A stretch of DNA of 58,265 nt from Pirellulales bacterium (lineage in GTDB: Bacteria; Planctomycetota; Planctomycetia; Pirellulales; Thermoguttaceae): the NCBI GenBank assembly GCA_016936015.1, contig JAFGPV010000157.1, forward strand, positions 1 through 58,265. Reading direction: 5' to 3'. A model generated the notes under the pieces. It ran no database searches. It was not told where the DNA came from and was given only the letters and a program-made list of their open reading frames with translations. Positions 41,651 through 49,960 of this stretch are shown here, one piece after another. How positions within the stretch are numbered: the first letter of the stretch is position 1; each line of letters opens with the position of its first letter. A program made the position numbers and the translations under genes.

Positions 41651-44142
41651 AATGAATTTAAGCCAAATCGGAACGTTTTGATTTGCGTCCCTTCCGGACG
41701 GAAAAAGAACTGAATGGCGCCGGAGCGGGAGGTGTGCAGGGTCTGGCCGCCGACGGCGCGGTAGGTGACGTCGATTTCTGCGGTGGACCACCGGCCGTCG
41801 CCGCTGAGGACCACCCAGCGGGGTCGGCACCAGCGGGCTAAGGGGGGCGAGTTGCTCTTTTTGCTCCCGTGATGCGGGGCCATCAGAACGGAGCAATCGA
41901 CGGGGGGATCGTTCAGCAGGGTCTCCAGACCCGGCGGCTCCAGGTCGCCGGGCAGCAGCAGGCGGCGGCCCTGGTAATCCACCTCCAAGACGATGCTGTT
42001 GGCGTTGTCGTCGGTGGGCAGACACCGGCGGGGTGGGTGCAGAACCTCCAACCGGCAGGCCGAGCCGCCGTCGAGCCGGTCGCCGGCCCAGATTTTTCGG
42101 ATCGGGACGCCGCGTCGTTCGAGATAATCGTGCAGGGCGTGAAGCGTAGAGGAAGGCCCCTCGAACATGATTGGCGAGACGTAGACCACGCCCACCGAAA
42201 ACCGGTCCGCCAGCGTCGGCAAGGCGTTGTAGTGATCGGCGTCGGGATGCGAGAGGACTACGGCGTCAAGGTGGGTGATCCCCCGCGACCAGAGAAATCC
42301 GCTGACGACGTTGGCCGCGCGGTGCGGGGCGCCCAACTGCCCGGCGTCGTAGAGCAGGGTCCGCTCGTCGGGCAATTCGACCACAACCGCCGTGCCGTGG
42401 CCGACGGCTAGAAAGGTGCACTGCAGGGGTGCATCCTTTTTAGACGCCAAAGAGGCGGCCATTCCCACGGCAATCCAAGTGGAAAGCAAGGCGATACACC
42501 ACCGCCGGGGCGGACGCCGCGGCAGGACCACGGCCAGGAAGATCGCGCCGTAGAAACCCGCCAACCACCAGCCGGGAGGCCCGGCCACCCAGGAGTGACT
42601 TAGCGGCAACCGTTGGGCCAGGCGGACGGCCCCTTCGATTGCCCACAGATTGAGGTTGCAAAACTCCGCGCAGACGCCCGCCAGCGGCGGGAAACACGCA
42701 TGGCAGAAAAGGAGCAAGAAGCCGCTCAGCAATCCCAACGTCATGGGAATCCACAAGATCGGGCTCAGCACCAACGCGACCGGCGAACAGACGTGGAAAC
42801 TCGACATGACCAAGGGGGTGACCATCAACCACAGCACGCCGCCCACCAAAAAAATATTTCCAAAGCAACGGATCCCACGATGAAACAGCCGAGAAACCGG
42901 GGGCAGATTCCGCTCGATCATTTCTTGCAGGGTGGACATCCGCGGTGATGCGTTCCGTCGCTGCTGAACCCAGATAATCGCCCCCACGGAAAGGAACGAC
43001 AACTGCGCCCCGACGTGGAACAGGTCGGACGGATTCAGCGTCAGCACGACCAATGCCGCCGCCGCCAGGGTGTTGTAGCTGAACAAGGGGCGATAGAGCC
43101 AGAGGGAGGCGCACGTCAGCAGCACCAGCACGGTGGCCCGGACCACGGGCGGCTCCACGTCGACCAGCAGGGCATAAGCCCCGGTCACGGCCGCCACCAG
43201 CACCAGGCCCAAGCCCCGCGGCAGGGGACAACGGCGCATCAACCAGAGCAACAGGCCGGCCAGGATCCCCACGTGCAGACCCGAGATGGAGAGCAGGTGG
43301 ATGGTGCCGGTGGTCATGAAGGCCCCGGTGCGCTGGAAGTCGAGTTGCTCGCGTTCGCCCAGCAGGATCGCCGCGGCCAGTTCGGATTGCCTCGGAGCCA
43401 GGCGGCTCTCCAGGACCTCCGCGCTCCGCCGGCGGAGGCGTTCCAACAGGCGAATCGGGTTCCAGGAACCGCCCGACGGTAAGACGGAGAGGCACGCAGG
43501 CATTTGCGACTGGATCTGCGCCCGGACCCGGCGGCTGCGGGCATAGGCGGCGCGATCGAACTCGCCGGGATTCATGGCCGGCGAGGGAGCCGAGAGCTGC
43601 CCGAAGATCCGGATCCGGTCGCCGGCCTCCACCGCCGGCGGCGTTTCCCCGCGCACCACCAGGTCCACCCGGCCGGAGATGGGAATCCACTCGACCCGAT
43701 CACGAAGGGCCAGGGCCTCGACCTGGAGGCGGTATCCCGGCTCGAAATAGACGGGAAAGACGGTATCAGTCGGCGGCGGAGGCAGCGGCCGCGGTCCCCG
43801 CAACACCCGGGCCTGCAAACACCCGGGCTGCTTGGCCGTTTGAGCATAGTTACCCAGATCGTCGTCGGCAAACAGGCACCACCGGCAATGGTGCCACACC
43901 CCGGCCAAAGCCGCAACGGCGCAAAGGATCGCCGCCCCGGCCGGCCGATCCCAATTTTTCCTTCGTAAGAACCACCACGCGGCGAAGGCAGAGACTCCCA
44001 GAATCCCCCAAAATCCGATCGACAGCGGCACGTACCGGTCGATAAGAATTCCCCCCACCACTGCGAGAAAAACGATCACCAGCGGCTGGTAGCGCGGGGT
44101 GAGGGGAGGTTCGGTCGACGGACGGGCGCCGGTGGAGGACAT
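41647..44142 (-). CDS. comEC: ComEC/Rec2-family DNA uptake channel
   Basis: ComEC forms the inner membrane channel for single-stranded DNA during transformation. The 831-residue protein has an N-terminal membrane pair, an OB-like extracellular part (about 100-200), and the Competence domain with many helices (about 250-540, including TGTIHLLSISGLHVGILAGL). The C-terminal metallo-beta-lactamase-like domain (about 565-800) shows LSHPDADHYN and MAPHHGSKKS with the metal-binding histidines. The ATG at 44142 follows a TTG at 44145. Together with dprA and the pilus-like genes it suggests competence. Confidence 0.94.
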   Translation of the reverse strand: MSSTGARPSTEPPLTPRYQPLVIVFLAVVGGILIDRYVPLSIGFWGILGVSAFAAWWFLRRKNWDRPAGAAILCAVAALAGVWHHCRWCLFADDDLGNYAQTAKQPGCLQARVLRGPRPLPPPPTDTVFPVYFEPGYRLQVEALALRDRVEWIPISGRVDLVVRGETPPAVEAGDRIRIFGQLSAPSPAMNPGEFDRAAYARSRRVRAQIQSQMPACLSVLPSGGSWNPIRLLERLRRRSAEVLESRLAPRQSELAAAILLGEREQLDFQRTGAFMTTGTIHLLSISGLHVGILAGLLLWLMRRCPLPRGLGLVLVAAVTGAYALLVDVEPPVVRATVLVLLTCASLWLYRPLFSYNTLAAAALVVLTLNPSDLFHVGAQLSFLSVGAIIWVQQRRNASPRMSTLQEMIERNLPPVSRLFHRGIRCFGNIFLVGGVLWLMVTPLVMSSFHVCSPVALVLSPILWIPMTLGLLSGFLLLFCHACFPPLAGVCAEFCNLNLWAIEGAVRLAQRLPLSHSWVAGPPGWWLAGFYGAIFLAVVLPRRPPRRWCIALLSTWIAVGMAASLASKKDAPLQCTFLAVGHGTAVVVELPDERTLLYDAGQLGAPHRAANVVSGFLWSRGITHLDAVVLSHPDADHYNALPTLADRFSVGVVYVSPIMFEGPSSTLHALHDYLERRGVPIRKIWAGDRLDGGSACRLEVLHPPRRCLPTDDNANSIVLEVDYQGRRLLLPGDLEPPGLETLLNDPPVDCSVLMAPHHGSKKSNSPPLARWCRPRWVVLSGDGRWSTAEIDVTYRAVGGQTLHTSRSGAIQFFFRPEGTQIKTFRFGLNSF

Positions 44143-44237
44143 CAAAGGTCATTTTCCCGCGCCTCATACCATTCGACAAGCAAACCGCCGGTGATTTTCC
44201 AGGTTGTGTTTCCTCATGAAAATATTTGCGAAGGCCC

Positions 44238-44266
44238 TTTACAAGCCCTTTGGCATCTGCTAGATT
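44238..44266 (+). promoter_or_regulatory. Candidate promoter for the cobalamin riboswitch operon
   Basis: TTTACA at 44238-44243 (five of six matches to TTGACA) and TAGATT at 44261-44266 are separated by exactly 17 bases. Transcription would start near 44273, just ahead of the riboswitch P1 stem at 44282. The spacing relative to the RNA element makes this prediction better than a chance match. Confidence 0.55.
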
Positions 44267-44281
44267 TATCAATAATTCGTT

Positions 44282-44464
44282 GCGTTGGTGGTCGGTGTTT
44301 TTTCTCAAAGACGCCGACAAACAGGGAACTCCGGTGCAAATCCGGGACGGTCCCCGCCGCTGTAACTGAGCGGTAACGTTTCGCCCGACTCTCTTGCCAT
44401 TGTCGTTGTCAAGCGACGAGAAGGCCGGGTGGGATGGCTCAGGAGTCAGAAGACCTACCAGCGC
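44282..44464 (+). promoter_or_regulatory. Cobalamin (adenosylcobalamin/B12) riboswitch
   Basis: The conserved core is present in order: CAGGGAACTCCGGTGCAAAT, TCCGGGACGGTCCCCGC, then GCTGTAACTG, a GCCATTG...GAAGGC arm and finally GGAGTCAGAAGACCTACC. The closing stem P1 pairs GCGTTGGT (44282-44289) with ACCAGCGC (44457-44464), with one G-U pair. Cobalamin riboswitches normally repress downstream genes for B12 uptake or synthesis when B12 is plentiful. Here the first downstream gene, 500 bases away, encodes a PEP-CTERM surface protein. The opposite-strand comEC is not controlled by it. Confidence 0.93.
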
Positions 44465-44964
44465 GTTGGCAGTAGTTCGCCGCGTGGGAAGGCGTCTATT
44501 AAGATTTCACTCCCAGGGTTTCCGCTCCGTTCCGGTTTTGCTATTCGGATTGTTTTTCCGCCATCCCGGTTCGGGAGAATCGGTTTGACGGCGGACCGAC
44601 GCCGCGGCGCCCTTTGAGAGCCGTTCGTATTTTATCCCCAATTCGATGGCGCTTGGTTTGTGTTCAAAGCTTGGTCCGCAATCGGCGACCATCCGGATCT
44701 CCGCGGGGACGCTCGTGATGGATACGTCCTTGAGCGTCTGCCCGGCCGTTGAATTGCGTGCTGTCGGACTCTCATAAACCTCGCCCCAGGAGGTAGCGGC
44801 ATACCGGTTTTCCGTTTTATCGGAACGACGGGGAGTCGAGTTCCCCGTCCGCCGGGATGATCGACCCGCGAGGACTTTCCCCGATCCGTCCGCTTCCGTC
44901 GATTCCTCCCCGGCGCGAAAAAATCCGTTGTCGAATTGCGGGGATAACGAAGGAGTGAGTTTCC
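44465..44964 (+). other. Long 5' leader between the riboswitch and its first gene
   Basis: About 500 bases contain no convincing gene in any frame. A hairpin (GACGGGGA/TCCCCGTC at 44827-44849) lies in the middle-right part. The stretch ends with AAGGAG a few bases before the ATG at 44965. It may hold the expression platform of the riboswitch, a second RNA element, or an unrecognised very small gene. Confidence 0.5.
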
Positions 44965-45984
44965 ATGAGTTTTGCAGCACGTTGGTTTTTGATTTTCCTT
45001 TTTTCCGCGGCGATGATTTTTCCCTGCGGCGCCGTCTTCGCCGAAGTCACCGGCAGCGTCGGGTATTCCGCAACCGAGTATTACGCCAATCCGCATTCGG
45101 GAGAGGATTTTACCTCCTTCGACTGGTTCGGCGACGATTTGTACTATTCGACCGGCGCTCCGAATTACGGATTGGGGTTCAACGTTTATAAGTACGACGG
45201 GAGCCAGGCCACGTCGATCTACGCCGACAGCGCCGTTTTTGTGGGCTCCAAGGTGAAGAGCATCGGCGACTACCTTTACTTCAACGACTACGGCAATTAC
45301 AGCCGTTATACGTGCGACTACTATAAATACGATCCCAACCAGGGGGAAGCACCGGTTAAAGTGATCAACTCGGGCGTCACCGGCGACGACTTGTGGGGAT
45401 TGCAGACGCGCACCGGTTCCGATCTCTGGGCCGCCGGAGGGTGGACGACGGTGATTCGGTACACCACCTTGGACGGCAACGGCGATCCGGAGTCGGTGCC
45501 GCTCGTTGATCTGGGCACGATCGGCGCCAGCTCCGGCCCGCTCGGATTCGACAGCCAGGGCAACCTGTTTTACGCCCAGGGCTACGTCGACGGCACAAGC
45601 TGGAACGTGTACAAGTGGACGGCGTCCGAGGTTGCCGCCGCGCTGGCGGATCCGATCAGCAATCCCCTCGATCCGACCGGGCACGTGTTTGCCGCCATGT
45701 CGGGCGTCGGCGCCACCGGGATGGCCTTCGATGATAACGACCCCCTGTTTGTGACGAAGACCGATTCCAGCAATCCAAGCAAATTGTTGAAGGTTTTCGA
45801 GGGAGGGAGCTACGTCGAGTTGGCCAGCAGTGACGGCCGGTTGAGCGAACTGCGGTGCCATGACGGCGTTATCTACGCCGCCGACGGCGACGGCATCTAC
45901 CAGATATCGGAGATTCCCGAGCCGAGTTCCTTCGTGTTGCTCAGCGCCGCGTTGGTGCTCGTGCTCTTCGCCCGACGGCGGTGA
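44965..45984 (+). CDS. PEP-CTERM protein, probable beta-propeller (operon gene 1)
   Basis: The product has 339 residues. A signal peptide (FLIFLFSAAMIFPCGAVFAE) precedes repeats of about 45-50 residues with aromatic and Gly-Asp motifs (for example GDDLYYSTGAPNYG, GDYLYFNDYGNYS, GNLFYAQGYVDG), suggesting a beta-propeller. The C-terminus is a PEP-CTERM sorting signal: IPEPSSFVLL, a hydrophobic helix, then ARRR. Such proteins are processed by an exosortase and attached at the cell surface; no exosortase is in this window. The gene follows a B12 riboswitch and a good ribosome site (AAGGAG). The segment WTASEVAAALAD matches FSAGQISDALAN in the fourth gene, so the two are related. Confidence 0.85.
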   Translation: MSFAARWFLIFLFSAAMIFPCGAVFAEVTGSVGYSATEYYANPHSGEDFTSFDWFGDDLYYSTGAPNYGLGFNVYKYDGSQATSIYADSAVFVGSKVKSIGDYLYFNDYGNYSRYTCDYYKYDPNQGEAPVKVINSGVTGDDLWGLQTRTGSDLWAAGGWTTVIRYTTLDGNGDPESVPLVDLGTIGASSGPLGFDSQGNLFYAQGYVDGTSWNVYKWTASEVAAALADPISNPLDPTGHVFAAMSGVGATGMAFDDNDPLFVTKTDSSNPSKLLKVFEGGSYVELASSDGRLSELRCHDGVIYAADGDGIYQISEIPEPSSFVLLSAALVLVLFARRR

Positions 45985-46000
45985 AGGAGGTAAATGCTCA

Positions 46001-49000
46001 ATGAAAACCCTCGTCATCCTGATCGCCGCCGGCGTCGCGGCCGCAACGTTCTTCGGACAAACGGCACTGGCCGGGCCGTACGCGACGGCCTTGGCCAATG
46101 ATCCGTTGGTCAATCCGGACGCCCCGGACGCCGGAATTCCCGGTTTCGTGGGACCCGACGGCGATGGAAAGTGCCTCGACAAAGGCCCGAACAACTACGT
46201 CAATCCGCTGTTTCGGGGCTGGGCCGATGGGTACGCGGTTTACGATCCGTTCGATCTGGCGGAGATTCAGGGTTACATGGGAGGCGTCTTTGCAGACCCT
46301 GGAAAGACGCTGGGACCGGTGACCGGCAACAACTCCGACATCGCCAGCCTGGGAGACATGAACGCGACCGATATCGCCGACTGGCAGGCCGATCCGGAAA
46401 CCTACCACGGCCCCGGCGTTCTCACCCTGACGTTCAGCGATCCCATCAGCAACGGTTCCGGCGCGGACTTCGCCGTGTTCGAGAACGGATTCATTTCGGA
46501 GGGCGGGACCGGGTCGGCGGGGCAAATCCTCGCCGAATTGGGCTACGTCGAGGTCTCGACCAACGGTGTCGATTTCGCCCGGTTTCCCAGTGTCTCCCTG
46601 ACGCCGGAACTCGTCGGCGCCTACGGTACGAGCGATCCGACCGACGTGTACAACCTGGTCGGCAAACACGTCAACGCCTCCGGCGACTCGTGGGGCACGC
46701 CCTTCGATCTTCAGCAACTGGCCGGCCACCCGCTGGTGCTCGGCGGAACCGTCGATCTCGAAAAGATCAATTACATCCGGATTGTCGATATCCCGGGCTG
46801 TGGTGCGTTCCAGGACCAAGCGACTTCCCTGATCGATCCCACGACCGGTCAGCCCTACACGTCCGACCACGATGTCTACGATGCCTGGGAGACGTGGGGC
46901 TCCGGCGGAGTGGACTTCGAAGCGCTGGGCGTGATCCACTACTACGGCAAGACGCTGGATTCCGGCTGGAACAGCGTCGGCGACGCCGACATGCGGGCGT
47001 TCATCGACGCCGACACGACGCTCACCGCACCGGTCGCCGTCGGCGCCCTGCAATTCAACGGCGGTTACCGGCTCGACGGGGCCGCGGTCACGCTCGGGCC
47101 GGGCAACCGCGGCGTCAGCTTCAGCGATCCCACGGCCACGGCGGTCGTCGCCAGCGACCTGCTCGGCGGCGACGGGCTGACGATCTCGGGCTTCGGCACG
47201 ATCGTCTTCGAGGGCGCGAAGTCGTATACCGGTGAGACGGTCGTCGAAAACGCCACCTTGAAAGGCGCCGTCGCCGCGCTTTCCCGCGACATCACCAACA
47301 ACGGCGCCGTCGAATTCGTCGCCGACGCGACCGAGGGCTTTGCCCATGTCGTCAGCGGGACGGGCGACGTCCGCATAAGCGGCAACGGCGGCGTTCTGGT
47401 GCTCAATGCGGTGCAAACTTACAGCGGCATTACCGAGGTGCAAACCGGCACGCTCCAATCCGGCATCGATGGAGCCTTGCCCGACGCTACCGTCGTCGAC
47501 GTCGCCGGGGGAGCCGCGCTCGATCTGAACGGTCATTCCGACGCAATCGGAGGGCTTTCCGGCGCGGGCCAGGTGGCCCTCGGCGGCGCTACCTTGACCT
47601 TGGGCAACAAGGGCGGCGCGCTGACCGGCGCCATCGTAGAAAACGGCAACATCGTCGTTGCGGCTGAAACCAGCACGCAGACGTTCAGCGGCACTAGCTC
47701 CTTCGTCGGCACGGTCACCCTCCAGTCGGGGACCTTGGCCGTCAACTCTGACGCGGCGCTGGGCGACGCCTCGAACGCCGTCCACTTCAGCGGCGGCACG
47801 CTGCAAATCGACGGCACGGACATGCACGGCACCGGCCGAACGCTCAGCGTCGATTCCGGCGGCGAACTGAAACTCAAGATCGCCGACGCCGCCAACACGT
47901 TCGCCCTCGGCCCCGGACTGAGCGGCAACGTCGCCGTGGGGCTGTATGGCGCCGGAACCGTGACGGTTTCGGGCGTGAACACGCACACCGGCGGCGTGAA
48001 GCTCGTCGGCGGCACGCTGGAGATCTCCGACGAAAGCCCGTTAGGTTCCGGAACGCTGACCTTCGGCGGCGGCGTCCTGCGGATCACGGGAACGTCCCTG
48101 GGCAGCTTGTCCGTTCCGTTGAGCGGAAGCTCGTACAAGATCGACGTGGCCGACGCCGCCCATACGTACACGGTCGGGACGGAGTTCAACGGCAGCGGTT
48201 CCCTCTACAAGTTCGGTCCGGGCGCGATGACCGTTTCCTCCGCGGCCGGCCGCACTGGGATCAACTACATTTACGACGGCACGCTGACCATCGCGGCCAC
48301 CGCCGGGATCGGCGGCAACTCCTACCTCTACAACGGCGGAAAGATGGTTCTGCAAAGCGGCGTCGTCAACGGCAAATACATCTACGTCCGCGACCAAAGC
48401 GAGTTGCGCATGGAAGGCAACGCCTCCTCGACCGGCCGGATTTATCTGTACAGCCTGGGCGCCCTCGTTCTGACCGACGCCGCCGCGGTCGGCGGCCAAC
48501 TGAACCTATACGGCGGCACGATCCATAACGCCTCCGGCAATCGGACGTTGACCGGCAACGGATCGCTTTCCAGCCCACTTATGGTCCGCGCCGCCGCCGA
48601 TACCACGCTGGTGATGGACGGCGAACTCTCGGGAACTGGCGGTTTGACCAAGGACCTGGAGGGCACGCTGGTTCTCGGCGGCGTCAACGGCTACTCCGGC
48701 GACACCGTCGTGACGGCCGGCCTGTTGGAACTGGGCACGACGGGCCAGATCACCGCCTCGACAATCGTCAATCACGCCCAGTTTCAAATCGCCGGCGGAA
48801 CGCACGCCCTCGGCGTGGTGCAGGGCGAGGGCGCGATGACCGTCCTCGCCTCAGCCGCCGTCTCCGCCACGTCGATCACCCAGGGGATGTTGACGATCGG
48901 CGGCGCGCCGGCGGGCGGTTTTGCGGCAGTGCCCGAGCCGGGAACGTGGTCGTTGCTGCTGCTCGGCCTGCTCGCCGCCGCGTGCCGGTATCGTTCCCGC

Positions 49001-49042
49001 ATCCGCGCATCGTGTTCCGTAAAGAATCGGCCGCCGGTCTGA
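46001..49042 (+). CDS. Large PEP-CTERM surface protein with beta-strand repeats (operon gene 2)
   Basis: The ATG at 46001 follows GAAGGAGG and gives 1013 residues. After a signal peptide (1-24) comes a globular domain (about 25-325) with YVNPLFRGWADGYAVYDP, LTLTFSDPISNGSGADFAVF and ENGF, then LGYVEVSTNGVDFARFP. From about residue 370 on, the protein is made of autotransporter-associated beta-strand repeats (LTISGFGTIVFEGAKSYTGE, LVLNAVQTYSGITEVQTG, LVLGGVNGYSGDTVVTAG), likely a long beta-helix. A PEP-CTERM segment (VPEPGTWSLLLLGLLAAACR) ends it with an unusual basic tail. It is spaced 16 bases from gene 1. The N-terminal domain is the likely functional head; its ligand is unknown. Confidence 0.87.
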   Translation: MKTLVILIAAGVAAATFFGQTALAGPYATALANDPLVNPDAPDAGIPGFVGPDGDGKCLDKGPNNYVNPLFRGWADGYAVYDPFDLAEIQGYMGGVFADPGKTLGPVTGNNSDIASLGDMNATDIADWQADPETYHGPGVLTLTFSDPISNGSGADFAVFENGFISEGGTGSAGQILAELGYVEVSTNGVDFARFPSVSLTPELVGAYGTSDPTDVYNLVGKHVNASGDSWGTPFDLQQLAGHPLVLGGTVDLEKINYIRIVDIPGCGAFQDQATSLIDPTTGQPYTSDHDVYDAWETWGSGGVDFEALGVIHYYGKTLDSGWNSVGDADMRAFIDADTTLTAPVAVGALQFNGGYRLDGAAVTLGPGNRGVSFSDPTATAVVASDLLGGDGLTISGFGTIVFEGAKSYTGETVVENATLKGAVAALSRDITNNGAVEFVADATEGFAHVVSGTGDVRISGNGGVLVLNAVQTYSGITEVQTGTLQSGIDGALPDATVVDVAGGAALDLNGHSDAIGGLSGAGQVALGGATLTLGNKGGALTGAIVENGNIVVAAETSTQTFSGTSSFVGTVTLQSGTLAVNSDAALGDASNAVHFSGGTLQIDGTDMHGTGRTLSVDSGGELKLKIADAANTFALGPGLSGNVAVGLYGAGTVTVSGVNTHTGGVKLVGGTLEISDESPLGSGTLTFGGGVLRITGTSLGSLSVPLSGSSYKIDVADAAHTYTVGTEFNGSGSLYKFGPGAMTVSSAAGRTGINYIYDGTLTIAATAGIGGNSYLYNGGKMVLQSGVVNGKYIYVRDQSELRMEGNASSTGRIYLYSLGALVLTDAAAVGGQLNLYGGTIHNASGNRTLTGNGSLSSPLMVRAAADTTLVMDGELSGTGGLTKDLEGTLVLGGVNGYSGDTVVTAGLLELGTTGQITASTIVNHAQFQIAGGTHALGVVQGEGAMTVLASAAVSATSITQGMLTIGGAPAGGFAAVPEPGTWSLLLLGLLAAACRYRSRIRASCSVKNRPPV

Positions 49043-49065
49043 TTTCCCGTGGAAGGAAACCAAAT

Positions 49066-49947
49066 GTGATCCCGAGCATTCGAAATCGTCGCTTCCGTTT
49101 TTCGCGGAGGAAAAATGGTTCTCCGTGCACGGGCAAAATCAGCGCTGGAGACGGTAGGGGATTTACCCTCGTCGAGTTGCTCGTGGTCATCGCCATTATC
49201 GGGATTTTAATCGGACTCTTGCTGCCGGCGGTCCAGGCGGCGCGGGAAGCGGCGCGGCGGGCGTCGTGCTGCAACAACCTTCATCAAATCGGCGTGGGCG
49301 TCCATGCGTACCATGACGAGCACGGTACGTTCCCGCCGGGCGCGATCGAGATGCGGTCGCTGACCTCGATGCCGCGTTTTGCGGCGAGGCAGATTGCCTG
49401 GTCGGCCTTGATCCTTCCCTATGTCGAACAAAAAAGCCTATATAAATCGTTGGACCTGAGCAAACCGTTTGATCACCCCGACAACGCCCTGGCCGCCGCC
49501 CAGGTGCTGCCGCTGTATCTGTGTCCCAGCGTGCCGCGCAACTCCTTCCTGGTGGAAAATCGCGGTGCCTGCGATTACGGCGGGATTATGGGACAGACGC
49601 TCGTGCCATCGGCGACGTTTCAGGACGGGGTGATGATCGACAAGGAGAAAGGCACCGACCCCGTCAGGATCAAGGACATTCGCGACGGAACGCCTTACAC
49701 CCTGATCGTGTCCGAAGACTCCGCCTGGATGGACGGCCAATGGATCAACGGCCAAAACGTCTTCGTGGTCTCCTGGCCCATCAATCATCCGCCCAACGGC
49801 GACAACGAAATCCGCAGCAAGCACCCCGACGGCGCCAACGGTCTGTTCTGCGACGGCAGCGTGCGTTTTCTCCAGGAGGAGATGGACCTGGAAACGCTCA
49901 AGGGAATCAGCACCCGGTCGGGCGGCGAAACCGTCGACCCTTTTTGA
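49066..49947 (+). CDS. DUF1559 family prepilin-like protein (operon gene 3)
   Basis: The GTG at 49066 follows GGAAGGAAACC and gives 293 residues. There is a long basic leader before the prepilin motif [20 protein letters not shown], then the [20 protein letters not shown] segment. The H-x9-DG motif is present (HPDGANGLFCDG) near the C-terminus. As a DUF1559 protein it would be cleaved by a prepilin peptidase and inserted in a pseudopilus-like structure. Placement between PEP-CTERM genes, with 23- and 13-base gaps, implies a shared role. It is shorter than the DUF1559 protein at 2357. Confidence 0.85.
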   Translation: MIPSIRNRRFRFSRRKNGSPCTGKISAGDGRGFTLVELLVVIAIIGILIGLLLPAVQAAREAARRASCCNNLHQIGVGVHAYHDEHGTFPPGAIEMRSLTSMPRFAARQIAWSALILPYVEQKSLYKSLDLSKPFDHPDNALAAAQVLPLYLCPSVPRNSFLVENRGACDYGGIMGQTLVPSATFQDGVMIDKEKGTDPVRIKDIRDGTPYTLIVSEDSAWMDGQWINGQNVFVVSWPINHPPNGDNEIRSKHPDGANGLFCDGSVRFLQEEMDLETLKGISTRSGGETVDPF

Positions 49948-49960
49948 AAGGAACCTTGTG

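Noticed and set aside
44429-44617. Small plus-strand frames in the riboswitch leader
   Set aside because: They overlap the conserved riboswitch core or lack ribosome sites and plausible sequence.
44632-46194. Long minus-strand open frame opposite the first PEP-CTERM gene
   Set aside because: High GC at third positions keeps the opposite strand open. The plus strand has a signal peptide, propeller-like repeats and a PEP-CTERM ending, so the plus-strand gene is the real one.
45998-47986. 662-codon minus-strand open frame opposite the beta-strand-repeat gene
   Set aside because: It mirrors the repetitive, GC-rich plus-strand gene and shows no domain of its own.
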